Positions 44,366 to 53,754 of a stretch of 64,000 bases of DNA are shown here, one piece after another (the stretch's first letter is position 1; every line of letters begins with the position of its first letter). This stretch comes from Trichocoleus sp. Lineage in GTDB: Bacteria; Cyanobacteriota; Cyanobacteriia; Elainellales; Elainellaceae. The notes beneath the pieces were generated by a model. The model was given only the letters and a program-made list of their open reading frames with translations, did no database searches and was not told the DNA's origin. Both the position numbers and the translations under genes were made by a program. The stretch lies in NCBI GenBank assembly GCA_036702865.1, contig DATNQD010000006.1, positions 1-64,000 on the forward strand, written 5' to 3'.

Positions 44366-44725
44366 TCATTCTTTCGTACTTTCGTAATATTTACATCCTG
44401 CACAGGGACCAGTCGGATTGACAGCACAGCGAACCAATTCCGATCGGGCATTAAATTCGCAAGAAGCATCGCCAACCACCCAATATCCATTCATTTCGGT
44501 CCGTTCTGCAGGACGTTGGGCAGATTGTACATAGAGCGCGATTTTTTGCAGGCGATATTTGCCAGACCTGAACTGATAGCGATGGCTGCGCTCTAAAACG
44601 GCGTAAGTTTTACCTTCCAAGTCTAGATATGCCCCAGGCTGCGGATTCCAACCGAGGTGGATGTTACCAAGCGATCGTTTGGGGTGACTCAAAATCACCT
44701 CTGTGGGTAATGAATCTGGCTCCAT
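44366..44725 (-). CDS. DUF6464 family protein
   Basis: 119-aa cyanobacterial protein of the DUF6464 type, as I recognise it from LERSHRYQFRSGKYRLQKIALYVQ and the ending ELVRCAVNPTGPCAGCKYYE. The terminal cysteines (CXCX-like RCAVNPTGPCAGC) may bind a metal. No membrane segment. It converges with fmt. Function unknown. Confidence 0.65.
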   Translation of the reverse strand: MEPDSLPTEVILSHPKRSLGNIHLGWNPQPGAYLDLEGKTYAVLERSHRYQFRSGKYRLQKIALYVQSAQRPAERTEMNGYWVVGDASCEFNARSELVRCAVNPTGPCAGCKYYESTKE

Positions 44726-44886
44726 AGCTCATGTATTGTTCCCTACAGGACATTATTAGGATGGTATCGTACTGAGCCAGGAATCGGGATCGGGATGCAT
44801 CGATGCTGCCCGTTGGATCGCTGCCGCAAACCCTTACTGGCTGATAGCATGGCAATGTGCAAATACCACCTTCTCAAGGAGGCTAC

Positions 44887-45381
44887 GTGACGATCGATCG
44901 CATTATTCCAGAGTCGGGACAAGAATCCGTTTGGGATTATCCCCGTCCCCCTCGGCTTGAAGACTCATCCAAGCACGTTCAAATCCTGTTCAATGACGTG
45001 GTGATTGCTGACACGCATCAGGCAAAGCGAGTCCTCGAAACCAGCCATCCCCCGGTCTACTACATTCCGCCTGCTGATATTAAAATGGAGTATTTGACTC
45101 CTGTCGGGCGATCGACTTTCTGCGAGTGGAAAGGGCAGGCGGGCTATTACACCATTGCAGTGGGCGATCGAGTAGCTGAAGCGGCTGCCTGGTTCTATGC
45201 CAATCCCACGCCCAGTTTTGCTTCTCTCAAAGACTACATTGCGGTTTACCCCAGCCGAATGCAAGCCTGCTACGTCGATGGTGAATTAGTGGCAGCTCAG
45301 CCAGGAGACTTTTATGGCGGCTGGATTACCAAGGATATTGTCGGTCCCTTTAAAGGTGGTCTGGGCAGTTGGGGATGGTAG
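44887..45381 (+). CDS. DUF427 domain protein
   Basis: 164-aa cytoplasmic protein. The DUF427 domain is visible as YPRPPRLEDSSKHVQILFNDVVIADTHQAKRVLE, VYYIPPADIKMEYL and FCEWKGQAGYYTI (quoted in parts). The GTG start reading MTIDRII is chosen because a perfect AGGAGG lies 4 nt upstream; a GTG 30 bp earlier is worse. The family is widespread and its function unknown, although members often occur beside amine or nucleotide metabolism genes. Here it stands alone. Confidence 0.82.
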   Translation: MTIDRIIPESGQESVWDYPRPPRLEDSSKHVQILFNDVVIADTHQAKRVLETSHPPVYYIPPADIKMEYLTPVGRSTFCEWKGQAGYYTIAVGDRVAEAAAWFYANPTPSFASLKDYIAVYPSRMQACYVDGELVAAQPGDFYGGWITKDIVGPFKGGLGSWGW

Positions 45382-45507
45382 GGCAGAGATAAATGGGGAA
45401 AGCGTGAGGAATGAAGCTTGAAGGAACAGCAAACCTTTGAGGATATCAGTGCCCCGCTTATTGCTCCCTACCCCTAACTGCCTGTCACCTGACCCTTATC
45501 TATTTTC

Positions 45508-46056
45508 CTATTTCAACTTCTGCTTAATAAACGTCAATAGCTGTGCCATTTGCTTCTTCAGCATGTCAATTTCTGCCTGCATCTTCTCAACTTTTTGATT
45601 CAGAGCATCAACATCTGCTGAGGCAGCATTCCCCGTTGTCGCTGGTTGAGCCGTTGCAGTGGCGGCTCTAGGACGAGGCAATCTAGCTTTTGCCATTGCT
45701 GCTTTAATGGCTTCAATCAATTCTTTTTGCTCGAATGGCTTTTCGATGAACTCAAAGAATTCAAAGGGTTCAGTGATTTTTTCGGTCACTTCTTCCCGCC
45801 GACCCGACATTAATACTAGCGGAATCGTTTGTAGCTCAGCATGAGCCTGGATTTGCTGAAAGACTTCCCAGCCACTCATTCGAGGCAGCAGAAAGTCAAG
45901 CATGATCAGGTTGGGGCGTTCCTGACGAATGCAGTTGAGACCTTCAACGCCGTCCTTGGCTTCCAAAACCTGGAAATTGCCCTTGGGGAGCATATCCCTC
46001 ACCATGTTTCGGATTACTCTGCTGTCATCAATAACCAGAATCTTATGACTTGCCAC
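45508..46056 (-). CDS. Response regulator (PatA/TM-CheY-like) with coiled-coil tail
   Basis: 182-aa single-receiver response regulator. The receiver has acidic pocket IDDSRVIR, phosphoacceptor Asp in NLIMLDFLLPRMSGWE, switch Ser in VLMSGRRE, and Lys in FIEKPFEQKELIEAI. A low-complexity Ala/Thr linker and a short C-terminal coiled coil (VDALNQKVEKMQAEIDMLKKQMAQL) replace an output domain, suggesting dimerisation or partner docking. The GTG start is preferred: AAAGGAG lies at good spacing, and the longer frame adds an unlikely leader. No cognate kinase gene is in the window. Confidence 0.88.
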   Translation of the reverse strand: MASHKILVIDDSRVIRNMVRDMLPKGNFQVLEAKDGVEGLNCIRQERPNLIMLDFLLPRMSGWEVFQQIQAHAELQTIPLVLMSGRREEVTEKITEPFEFFEFIEKPFEQKELIEAIKAAMAKARLPRPRAATATAQPATTGNAASADVDALNQKVEKMQAEIDMLKKQMAQLLTFIKQKLK

Positions 46057-46424
46057 AACGGACTCCTTTGAAGGTGACGACGAATGAAAGAGAGAACGTT
46101 TTAGCGAGTTGCTGACCAACAAGGCTCATCCCTGATGGCAGGACTCCAACCAAACGGGTGAATTTAATTTTTTGCAGAGGAAAGGAGACCGAGGTTGATA
46201 AGCTATTACTCGCTAGCATAAACGATGTTGCTTCTAAACTTGAAGCCTGTTGCCACTGATTCTACTATTCCCTGAGTGATCACGAATCTTATCGCTGTTT
46301 CGCAAAACTAGACCAGAAATAGGTGCCGGATTCCGCGCGTTTAAGGATGACGGAGCAGGAGTGACAGCTTCCAGCAAAGTTTTCTTGCTAGAGTGCGTAA
46401 GTGAACTTCTCTCTTGCAATTTCT
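46057..46424. other. Divergent intergenic region before lipA
   Basis: About 370 bp of presumed promoter DNA for the response regulator and lipA. No repeat, terminator or small gene was recognised. Confidence 0.4.
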
Positions 46425-47363
46425 ATGCCCCTGGAGCCTATTCAAACGAAAGCAGAACCGTCTGGAATTGATCCGCAAGGCAAGCGTGAATCTCCTTTGG
46501 CAAGCTTACCGGAGTGGCTACGACGATCGATCGGCAAAGCCAGCGAGATCTCGACCGTACAGCAAATTATCAAGCAGCGGCAGATCCACACCATCTGCGA
46601 AGAGGGACGCTGCCCAAATCGGGGAGAATGCTATGCCCAGAAGACAGCCACTTTCCTGTTGATGGGTCAAACCTGCACTCGTGCCTGTGCTTTTTGTCAG
46701 GTGGACAAGGGTCAGGCACCCATGCCGCTTGATCCAGAAGAGCCGCAAAAAGTCGCAGAAGCAGTGAGCTTATTGGGCTTGCAATATGTTGTGCTGACTT
46801 CAGTCGCGCGAGATGATTTGGCGGATGGTGGGGCAGCCTGGTTTGTGCAAACGATGACGGCGATTCGAGAGATGAATCCGGGAACAGAAATTGAGGTGCT
46901 TACTCCCGATCTGTGGAGTGGGCTGGGGGGTGAAGCAAGCCAGAAAAAGCGGGTTGAAACGATCGCTTCTGCTAAGCCTGCTTGCTATAACCACAACATT
47001 GAGACGGTGAAACGGCTGCAAAATCCTGTGCGGCGGGGCGCGAAGTATGATCGATCGCTTCGGGTACTCCAGCTTGTGAAGGAATTTGACCCCTCCATTC
47101 CTACGAAATCGGGCTTGATGCTAGGGCATGGAGAGACCGAAGCAGAAATCATTGAAGCGATGCAGGATTTGCGGGCGGTGGAGTGCGATCGGCTAACGCT
47201 GGGTCAGTATATGCGCCCTTCACTAGAACATTTGCCCGTCCAAAAATATTGGACACCTGAAGAGTTCGATCGGCTAGGCGAAATCGCGCGTGAGATGGGG
47301 TTTGCTCATGTGCGATCGGGTCCATTAGTCCGAAGTTCTTATCATGCAGGGGAACAAGTGTAA
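46425..47363 (+). CDS. lipA: Lipoyl synthase
   Basis: Radical-SAM enzyme inserting two sulfur atoms into octanoyl side chains; 312 aa from MPLEPIQT (an in-frame GTG 24 bp upstream is possible). The auxiliary cluster motif is [12 protein letters not shown], and the radical-SAM motif is CTRACAFCQ (CX3CX2C). The C-terminal Ser ligand region is [13 protein letters not shown]. Cyanobacteria commonly have two lipA genes; no lipB lies next to this one. psaX follows after 142 bp. Confidence 0.94.
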   Translation: MPLEPIQTKAEPSGIDPQGKRESPLASLPEWLRRSIGKASEISTVQQIIKQRQIHTICEEGRCPNRGECYAQKTATFLLMGQTCTRACAFCQVDKGQAPMPLDPEEPQKVAEAVSLLGLQYVVLTSVARDDLADGGAAWFVQTMTAIREMNPGTEIEVLTPDLWSGLGGEASQKKRVETIASAKPACYNHNIETVKRLQNPVRRGAKYDRSLRVLQLVKEFDPSIPTKSGLMLGHGETEAEIIEAMQDLRAVECDRLTLGQYMRPSLEHLPVQKYWTPEEFDRLGEIAREMGFAHVRSGPLVRSSYHAGEQV

Positions 47364-47505
47364 AGTACGAAATTTGACAGAGATAAAGATCTTTCCTAGG
47401 TGTTTCAGATTTGGATCAGGATTCAACCGATCTAAAGATAATAATCGACCCCATAATCCTCTACTATCTTCTTAAGTCAACTGTTCTTGACGGAGTGAGG
47501 TTCTT

Positions 47506-47628
47506 ATGACCAAATCTGGAACGATTAAAACTGGCAACCGTCCCTACCCTTTCCGGACATTCTGGGCACTGCTACTCCTGGCAGGTAACTTTGTTGTTGC
47601 CGCTTTCTACTTTGGAATCCTTAAATAA
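47506..47628 (+). CDS. psaX: Photosystem I subunit X (PsaX)
   Basis: 40-aa single-helix protein of the PSI periphery, present only in some cyanobacteria. It was found by translation: a short polar N-terminus (MTKSGTIKTGN), then YPFRTFWALLLLAGNFVVAA, ending FYFGILK. The closeness to the Thermosynechococcus PsaX sequence (AFRTFWAVLLLAINFLVAA, YYFGILK) is from memory. PsaX binds one chlorophyll through an Asn in the helix, and an Asn is present (AGNFVV). GAGG lies 7 nt before the ATG. An alternative reading, another single-helix photosystem or NDH protein, is less likely. Confidence 0.78.
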   Translation: MTKSGTIKTGNRPYPFRTFWALLLLAGNFVVAAFYFGILK

Positions 47629-47750
47629 GATTCTTTTGTAGAACGTTTGTGCTGAGGAGCAAGCTGGGAGCATCTGGGTATACTTCCTGCTCATTCCTCA
47701 GCCAATTCACATTCTCACTGAACATTTGTGCTGTATTCGATTAGAACGCG

Positions 47751-48617
47751 CTACATAGTGCCGCGGAAAATGCCCTGGGGTCTGACTAACAGCACCAGAA
47801 TCATAATGAAAAGGGCAATGCCGAGCTTATATTCTGCGGGAATCCAATAGGTTCCTAATTCTTGAGCAATTCCAATCACGAAGGCTCCAGCAATTGCCCC
47901 ATACGGGTTGCCAATGCCGCCCAAAATGACTGAAGCAAACATGGGCAAAATCAAAAACCAGCCCATATTCGGACGAACGGCTGTGACCAAACCATACATC
48001 CCACCGCCGATCGCCGTCAGCCCTGCCGCAATCACCCATGTCCAGATCACGACCTGCTCGACGTTGATGCCAGAGACTCGCGCTAAATCTACATTATCTG
48101 CGACGGCTCTCATCGCTTTGCCAACTTTGGTATTTTGCAGAATATAGTGCAGTGCCAGAATAACTAGAATTGCCAGTACCACGACGAGCGCTCGATTTTG
48201 AGCAATGCGGATGCCAAACAGATCCAGGGCTGGTACAACAGGCAAATTATATTTTTGGTTAGCGCCGCCCCAAATTAAGATAATGCCGTTGCGAATAAAC
48301 AGGGCAACCCCGATCGAGATAATGATCAGCGTTGTGGAGGTGGCTCGGCGTTCGCGCATGGGTGCCCAGATCAGTTTTTCGGTCAGCAGGGCAGCGGCGA
48401 TCGTTAAGGCGGCTCCAAGCAGAATCGATAGCCAAATGTTTATCCCGCTCAAATTAAACACCAGCGTCAGGTATGCCCCCAGGGTCATGATGTCGCCATG
48501 AGCAAAATTTGCCAGGCGCAGAATGCCATAAGTCAGCGTCAACCCAACAGCCGCGAGCGCGATAATACTCCCGACCGAAATCCCATTGACAAGAAGCTGA
48601 ATCAGCTGTTGATCCAT
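47751..48617 (-). CDS. Branched-chain/neutral amino-acid ABC transporter permease (LivH type)
   Basis: 288-aa inner-membrane permease with about eight hydrophobic helices, of the LivH/UrtB family. The EAA-like cytoplasmic loop is seen in TKVGKAMRAVADNVDLARVSGINVEQV, and the N-terminal motif is GISVGSIIALAAVGLTLTYGILRLANFAHGD. In Anabaena and Synechocystis the stand-alone permease of the neutral amino-acid system N-I is NatD, and this could be it. The other subunits (NatC, binding protein, ATPases) are not in the window. The ATG at MDQQLIQLL is used. Confidence 0.88.
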   Translation of the reverse strand: MDQQLIQLLVNGISVGSIIALAAVGLTLTYGILRLANFAHGDIMTLGAYLTLVFNLSGINIWLSILLGAALTIAAALLTEKLIWAPMRERRATSTTLIIISIGVALFIRNGIILIWGGANQKYNLPVVPALDLFGIRIAQNRALVVVLAILVILALHYILQNTKVGKAMRAVADNVDLARVSGINVEQVVIWTWVIAAGLTAIGGGMYGLVTAVRPNMGWFLILPMFASVILGGIGNPYGAIAGAFVIGIAQELGTYWIPAEYKLGIALFIMILVLLVRPQGIFRGTM

Positions 48618-48679
48618 GATGGTTCGATGCAATGCAAAACTGAGGACTGCAAATTAATCAGCAACTCCCAAACGATAGA

Positions 48680-49342
48680 CTACAATACCTCGATCTGGTC
48701 GATTCGTCGTAGTTCTCGCTCAACTTCATACCAGAGAGATTTGTTGTGCGGATCGGTGCGGAGTGCCTTTTGCAGATAAATTCGAGCTTTGTCAGGCTGC
48801 TGTTCGTTGATCAAATGCCGCCCAAACCGCTGATAGGTAATTGCCTGCCACTGGCGCACCTCTGCATCCTGGGGAAGACGCTGTGCCAGACCTTCAATGA
48901 CGGTAACAGCTCTGGGAAATCGATGCTCGCGCAGAAGCAGTTGCAGTTGCTCATACACCCGATCTTTCAAGCGTTGATCGATCGTTGCCAAGTCTGGATC
49001 ATCTCGGTGCGGTACAGCTTTTGACGAGGTTTTGGGAGCGGTTCTAGCTGCTTTTTTTGCCGGAGTTGTTGGTTCAGGCTTAGGTCTTGCCGCAGTCGTT
49101 CGCTCTCTTGCCTGCTTCAAGTCAATGTTTGGCGCATTCGTTTTAACTGAAGGCGGCACTGCGTTGATCAACAAACGGTAGGCATTCGTCAACTGAATAA
49201 ATTTTTCTTTCGCCAGTTGTTCATTATCCGGGTTGGCATCAGGATGGTACTGCCGCGCCAAACGTCGATAGGACGCTTTGATGTCCTCATACGTTGCACC
49301 TGTTCGCAGTCCTAATATTCGGTAGCAGTCAGCAAGATCCAT
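48680..49342 (-). CDS. J-domain protein with C-terminal TPR-like repeats
   Basis: 220 aa. The N-terminal J domain (DCYRILGLRTGATYEDIKAS, then YHPDANPDNE with the HPD motif) should stimulate a DnaK ATPase. An Ala/Lys/Pro-rich linker follows. The C-terminal ~100 residues carry TPR-like helices (FPRAVTVIEGLAQRLPQDAEV, QAITYQRFGRHLINEQQPDK). No zinc-finger or client-binding domain is present, so it is a type III DnaJ. Its 5' region overlaps the terminator of the clp operon. Confidence 0.82.
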   Translation of the reverse strand: MDLADCYRILGLRTGATYEDIKASYRRLARQYHPDANPDNEQLAKEKFIQLTNAYRLLINAVPPSVKTNAPNIDLKQARERTTAARPKPEPTTPAKKAARTAPKTSSKAVPHRDDPDLATIDQRLKDRVYEQLQLLLREHRFPRAVTVIEGLAQRLPQDAEVRQWQAITYQRFGRHLINEQQPDKARIYLQKALRTDPHNKSLWYEVERELRRIDQIEVL

Positions 49343-49348
49343 CAACAC

Positions 49349-49377
49349 AAAAAAGGCAGAATTACCAAAATTCTGCC
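49349..49377 (-). terminator. Terminator of the clpR-clpP operon
   Basis: On the minus strand a perfect 9-bp stem GGCAGAATT/AATTCTGCC with a 5-nt loop is followed by six T. It lies about 70 bp past the clpP stop and only a few bases before the J-domain gene start, so the latter should need its own signal or read-through. Confidence 0.8.
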
Positions 49378-49409
49378 ATCGATAGACGGAAATGAAAATA
49401 AGCGTTGCA

Positions 49410-49436
49410 GTTTAGGTCAGCTTCATCGTCCTAAAC
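49410..49436 (-). other. Second hairpin after clpP
   Basis: GTTTAGG and CCTAAAC form a perfect 7-bp stem around a 13-nt loop, 12 bp past the clpP stop. There is no T run, so it may protect the 3' end rather than terminate. Confidence 0.35.
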
Positions 49437-49447
49437 TCACATAAAAA

Positions 49448-50056
49448 TTAAGTAGCTGCTTGGTTTTGGTCTTCAATGACGCGATCGATCAACCCATATG
49501 CCTTTGCTTCTTCAGCCGACATAAAGTAATCGCGATCGGTGTCTTTCTGAATTTGCTCAACCGTTTTACCCGTGTGGAATGCCATCAGTTCGTTGAGCTT
49601 GCTGCGAACCCGCAAAATTTCTTTGGCTTCGATGTCAATGTCAGTCGCTTGTCTGCGTCCGGTGCCGCCTAAAGGCTGGTGAATCATGATGCGGGCATGA
49701 GGCAGGGCTAACCGTTTGCCTTTGCTGCCAGCAGTCAGTAGGAAGGCTCCCATGGAAGCAGCCAAACCGACGCAGATTGTAACTACCTCTGACTTGATAT
49801 GCTGCATGGTGTCATAAATTGCCATGCCTGCCGTGACTGAGCCACCGGGAGAGTTGATATAAAGATAAATGGGTTTGCCCTGGTCTTCTGAGTCAAGATA
49901 GAGCATATAAGCGACGATTGCATTCGCGATGGCATCATCCACTTCTTCAGCCAGGAAGATAATCCGCTCACGGAACAGCCGCTCATAGATGCTGATCCAC
50001 TGCTCATAGGAGCTTCCAGGGAGGCGATAGGGGACGCTGGGAATTCCGATTGGCAT
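49448..50056 (-). CDS. clpP: ClpP protease subunit, catalytically intact
   Basis: Serine peptidase subunit of the Clp barrel; 202 aa. The catalytic triad is present: Ser101 in [11 protein letters not shown], His126 in [10 protein letters not shown], and Asp in KDTDRDYF (residues ~171-178). It corresponds to the ClpP3-type subunit that in cyanobacteria pairs with ClpR in a mixed barrel served by ClpC and ClpS. It is last in a three-gene operon, starting 27 bp after the end of the clpR-like gene. The operon terminator follows. Confidence 0.93.
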   Translation of the reverse strand: MPIGIPSVPYRLPGSSYEQWISIYERLFRERIIFLAEEVDDAIANAIVAYMLYLDSEDQGKPIYLYINSPGGSVTAGMAIYDTMQHIKSEVVTICVGLAASMGAFLLTAGSKGKRLALPHARIMIHQPLGGTGRRQATDIDIEAKEILRVRSKLNELMAFHTGKTVEQIQKDTDRDYFMSAEEAKAYGLIDRVIEDQNQAAT

Positions 50057-50083
50057 AGGAGGTTGGGGGGTAAGTGTGAGGAT

Positions 50084-50752
50084 TTAGGTGAGAGCTGGAA
50101 CAGGCTGACTCGGTACTTTTGAGCTTTCAAGGACACGATCGATCAAGCCATATTCTTTCGCTTCTTCTGCAGACATATAAAGCATGCGATCGGTGTCTTT
50201 GGTCAATTTTTCGATCGACTGCCCAGTATTTTTGGCGAAGATGTCGATGATCAAGTGTTTCTTGCTCAGAACTTCTTTCGCGTTGATTTCGATATCGGTC
50301 GCTTGTCCCTGGGTTCCACTCCGAGGCGGCATGAGCGCGATCGAGGCATGTGGTAGACTGGCGCGTTTCCCTTTTGCCCCACAAGAGAGCAGCAGCGCTG
50401 CCATTCCAGCCGCCTGACCCATGCAAATCGTCACAATTTCAGATTTGATATGCTGCATGGTGTCGTAAATTGCCAAACCTGCAGTAACAGAGATCATGCC
50501 CGCCGTAATTGAAGCCATCCCAGCCGCAAGCGGATCACCCAGCGAGTTGATATAGAGATAAATGGGTTTATTGGGGTCTTCAGAGTCGAGGTAGAGCAAC
50601 GCCGAAATAATCGAATTTGCTAGACCATCAGTAATCGGCTGGTTCAGGAAGATAATGCGCTCCTGGCTCATCCGCGTAAAGATGTTGACCCACTGCCAGT
50701 AAGGGCTACCGGGAATGTTGTAAGGAACGCGCAGAATTTGATCAACGGACAT
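50084..50752 (-). CDS. ClpP-like subunit without catalytic residues (second ClpR-type)
   Basis: 222-aa Clp barrel subunit. The ClpP fold is clear ([66 protein letters not shown]), but the nucleophile Ser is Gly116 and the catalytic His position is Met (SIALMPPR). It therefore cannot cleave peptides and should be structural, as ClpR is. It carries a short insertion after YINSLGD ([19 protein letters not shown]), with a TAGM/TAGL repeat. It sits between clpR (13 bp upstream) and clpP. A copy at this position makes a three-subunit operon, where cyanobacteria are usually described with clpR-clpP3. Confidence 0.85.
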   Translation of the reverse strand: MSVDQILRVPYNIPGSPYWQWVNIFTRMSQERIIFLNQPITDGLANSIISALLYLDSEDPNKPIYLYINSLGDPLAAGMASITAGMISVTAGLAIYDTMQHIKSEIVTICMGQAAGMAALLLSCGAKGKRASLPHASIALMPPRSGTQGQATDIEINAKEVLSKKHLIIDIFAKNTGQSIEKLTKDTDRMLYMSAEEAKEYGLIDRVLESSKVPSQPVPALT

Positions 50753-50765
50753 AAAGCTTTTCCTC

Positions 50766-51455
50766 TTAGGTCAATGCAGGAACGGGCTTCGGCAGATCCT
50801 TGACGCTTTCGAGGACACGATCGATCAAGCCATATTCTTTCGCTTCTGGCGGAGTCATATAGAGCATGCGATCGGTGTCTTTGGCGATCTTCTCCGCCGG
50901 CTGCCCCGAGTTGCGAGACAGAATATCCAGCATCGCGGCTTTGTTGGACAGTACTTCTTTTGCCCGAATCTGAATATCGGTTGCTTGACCCTGTGCCCCT
51001 GTCCGAGACTGGTTCAGCACGATCGTCGCATGCGGCAGACTGGCACGAAATCCCTTGGCTCCAGCAGAGAGAATCATCGCGGCAGTTCCCATTGCCTGCC
51101 CAATGCAAATCGTATGAACCGGAGGCTTGACGTAGTTAATTGTGTCGCAGATGGCAAAGGCTTCGGTTTCGTAGCCGATCGCATCTCCGGTGTACCAGGA
51201 TGTGCCCGTCGAGTTGATGTAGAAGAAAATTGGCTTATCTGGATCGTCAAACTGTAGATAAAGCAACTGGGCAATAATCAGCTTGGTTACGTCCACCCCC
51301 ATTTGTCGCTTGAAATCATCTGACGACACCAGAGGCAAGCCCAGATAAACAATCCGCTCCTTCAGCAATAGCGAGGGCAGATCGGGTGGCGGAGTGCGGT
51401 AGTAGGCATCTCCCCCGTAGTATGTAGATTGAACAGCTTTGATGGGTGAACTCAT
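50766..51455 (-). CDS. clpR: ClpR, inactive Clp barrel subunit
   Basis: 229-aa structural subunit that shares the ring with ClpP. Its N-terminus matches cyanobacterial ClpR ([33 protein letters not shown], quoted in part). The Ser position is Gly ([11 protein letters not shown]) and the His position is Asn (TIVLNQSR), so it is catalytically dead. It keeps the ClpR insertion in [21 protein letters not shown]. It is first in the operon. Confidence 0.92.
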   Translation of the reverse strand: MSSPIKAVQSTYYGGDAYYRTPPPDLPSLLLKERIVYLGLPLVSSDDFKRQMGVDVTKLIIAQLLYLQFDDPDKPIFFYINSTGTSWYTGDAIGYETEAFAICDTINYVKPPVHTICIGQAMGTAAMILSAGAKGFRASLPHATIVLNQSRTGAQGQATDIQIRAKEVLSNKAAMLDILSRNSGQPAEKIAKDTDRMLYMTPPEAKEYGLIDRVLESVKDLPKPVPALT

Positions 51456-51638
51456 AGCGTGCAGTTGCCTGAAAGCGTGGCATTATTTCTACCATAGTAT
51501 CGTGAACCACAAATCCGAGGCGCACGTTCCACAGGCTCCCCCTTTAGAGATATCCGAACCTTCCGAAATCCCGATCCTTCGTTTTGTAGTCAACCTTGTC
51601 TCTCTCATCCTTCCTCACCCCCCAAATAGGAGTTCAAA

Positions 51639-52874
51639 ATGCGAGTTGGTCTGCAAGCTGCATTGAGTGATCCAAACCTCAACGCTGTCCAAGGCAGCAA
51701 TCAGCGACAGCTAGCCATTTCTCTCTCGGCGTTGCCAGAAACGGGTGGACGGACTGCACCACTCAATCTTTGTTTGATTCTCGATCACAGCGGCTCAATG
51801 AACGGGCAGCCGCTTGAAACAGTGAAGCAAGCCGCCCACCGCATTGTAGATAACTTGTCTCCGGGCGATCGGCTTTCAATTGTGGTATTTGATCACAGAG
51901 CCAAGGTGCTGGTTCCGAATCAGATGATCGATAGTCCGGCAGGCGTGAAGGTGGAGATCAACAAGCTCAAGGCAAGCGGGGGAACGGCGATCGATGAGGG
52001 GATGCGCCTGGGCATTGAGGAACTGGCAAAAGGCAAGAAAGACACCATTTCTCAGGCATTTTTGCTAACAGACGGGGAAAACGAACATGGCGATAACGAT
52101 CGCTGCCTCAAGCTGGCTCAACTCGCCGCCAATTTCAACCTGACGCTGAACACGCTGGGCTTTGGTGATCACTGGAACCAGGACATTCTGGAGCGCATTG
52201 CCGATGGTGGAGGCGGCACGCTGTCTTATATTCAGCGACCGGAAGAAGCTGTGAGCGAGTTTAGCCGCTTGTTTACCCGGATTCAGTCGGTTGGCTTAAC
52301 CAATGCCTACCTGCTGTTGAGATTGATGCCTGGAGTCCGTTTAGCAGAACTTAAGCCCATTGCTCAAGTCGTGCCTGACACCATCGAGTTACCCGTAACA
52401 CAGGAGGAAGCCGAGTATGTTGTGCGTTTGGGCGATTTGATGATCGATGCGCCAAGAGTCGTGTTAGCCAATTTATATATTGATCAGTTTCCTGAAGGCT
52501 GGCAGCCGATCGCCGATGTGCAGGTACGCTATGACGACCCACTGAAGGGCGAAGGCTTGCTTTCAGAGCGAACGCCGATCCAGATTAACAATCTCCGCGA
52601 CTATGAGCCAAATCCCAACCTTCAGGTGCAGCAGCATATCCTTGCACTAGCAAAATATCGACAAACCCAAATCGCGGAAGCCAAACTGCAACAGGGCGAT
52701 CGAGCTGCCGCCGCCACACTGCTTCAATCTGCGGCAAAAACAGCCTTACAAATGGGCGATCAAAGCGCTGCTACAGTTCTGCAAAACACTGCAACTCGTC
52801 TCCAGTCTGGGGAAGAACTAACCGAAGCCGATCGCAAGAAAACCAGAATCGTCTCTAAAACTGTCTTGCAATAA
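51639..52874 (+). CDS. VWA domain protein
   Basis: 411 aa, cytoplasmic (no signal peptide). The von Willebrand A domain spans about residues 20-230. The MIDAS site is complete: DHSGSMNG (DXSXS), Thr in SGGTAIDEGM and Asp in LLTDGENEH. The remainder (about 235-411) is a beta-rich region followed by helices (ILALAKYRQTQIAEAKLQQGDR) like those of other cyanobacterial VWA proteins that bind ligands through Mg2+. It is divergent from clpR. Function unknown. Confidence 0.85.
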   Translation: MRVGLQAALSDPNLNAVQGSNQRQLAISLSALPETGGRTAPLNLCLILDHSGSMNGQPLETVKQAAHRIVDNLSPGDRLSIVVFDHRAKVLVPNQMIDSPAGVKVEINKLKASGGTAIDEGMRLGIEELAKGKKDTISQAFLLTDGENEHGDNDRCLKLAQLAANFNLTLNTLGFGDHWNQDILERIADGGGGTLSYIQRPEEAVSEFSRLFTRIQSVGLTNAYLLLRLMPGVRLAELKPIAQVVPDTIELPVTQEEAEYVVRLGDLMIDAPRVVLANLYIDQFPEGWQPIADVQVRYDDPLKGEGLLSERTPIQINNLRDYEPNPNLQVQQHILALAKYRQTQIAEAKLQQGDRAAAATLLQSAAKTALQMGDQSAATVLQNTATRLQSGEELTEADRKKTRIVSKTVLQ

Positions 52875-53103
52875 GGTAATTGAGCCACTTGGATGGGCAA
52901 GACAGCAATTCTTGTATCACATCAAGCAAAAGCAATCGTTGTCCAGGTTAGAGCCACTCGATCGAGCTCAGCCTAAGCTTACCTCTATCCTCTGCCGCTG
53001 GCTCTTGATTACTTGCTATAGATTGCTGCCTGGTGATTTAGCGAATCAAGATTTTAGGGAACGCTAGAGCTGCATCAATTTAGCCTGATTTTGGAGAACT
53101 CAA

Positions 53104-53358
53104 ATGGCTCTGCAACTCACAATCCCTGACTCCGTTCTGCAAGAACTGCGGTTGCCTGAACCTTTCCAGGCTCAAGAACTGCTAAAAGAACTGGCAGTTG
53201 CGCTTTACTCACAGGAAGCACTGTGCTTCAACAAAGCAAGCGAACTGGCTCAGATGAATCATCAGCAGTTTGGGAAGCTTTTACATAAGCGCTGCGTTAA
53301 CCGTCACTGTGGTAGAGTCTCGATCGATCGCGATCTTGCTTGTACCTATAGCGAATAA
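53104..53358 (+). CDS. UPF0175 family protein (antitoxin-like)
   Basis: 84 aa. It matches the UPF0175 family: IPDSVLQELRLPE, then QELLKELAVALYSQEALCFNKASELAQMNHQQFGKLLHKR (quoted in part), ending RDLACTYSE. UPF0175 proteins are predicted antitoxins paired with DUF3368 PIN toxins. No toxin gene lies on either side. The segment RCVNRHCGRVSI replaces the usual RGIPRHYGEEEL, suggesting some drift. Solitary remnant or independent regulator are both possible. Confidence 0.7.
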   Translation: MALQLTIPDSVLQELRLPEPFQAQELLKELAVALYSQEALCFNKASELAQMNHQQFGKLLHKRCVNRHCGRVSIDRDLACTYSE

Positions 53359-53431
53359 AGTTTGCACTTTAGCTTTTGCACTTTAGCTAACGCTGGACAA
53401 ACCAACGCTGAACAAAGTGTTAAAACAGCAT

Positions 53432-53734
53432 CTAGCGAATGGGGTCGTGAACGGTAACCAGCTTTGTCCCATCCGGAAAAGTCGCTTCAACCTGAACTTC
53501 ATGAATCATTTCGGGGATGCCTTCCATGACGTCCTCGCGTGCCAGCAGCGTCGTCCCGTAGGTCATTAGTTCAGCAACCGTCCGACCTTCCCTTGCGCCT
53601 TCTAGAATTGCAGCAGAAATAAAAGCGATCGACTCAGGATAGTTGAGCTTTAGCCCCTTTTCTTTACGTCGCTCTGCCAACAAAGCAGCAGTAAAAATCA
53701 GCAGCTTGTCTTTCTCTTGCGGAGTCAGTTGCAT
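53432..53734 (-). CDS. ureA: Urease gamma subunit
   Basis: 100-aa structural subunit of urease, which hydrolyses urea to ammonia and carbamate. Full length: [34 protein letters not shown] and [12 protein letters not shown] (quoted in parts). No ureB, ureC or accessory genes adjoin it; the neighbours are a tRNA gene upstream and an antitoxin-like gene convergent downstream. Dispersed urease genes are known in cyanobacteria. No NtcA box (GTAN8TAC) was found just upstream. Confidence 0.95.
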   Translation of the reverse strand: MQLTPQEKDKLLIFTAALLAERRKEKGLKLNYPESIAFISAAILEGAREGRTVAELMTYGTTLLAREDVMEGIPEMIHEVQVEATFPDGTKLVTVHDPIR

Positions 53735-53754
53735 ATTGAATCTTTAGTTTTTAA

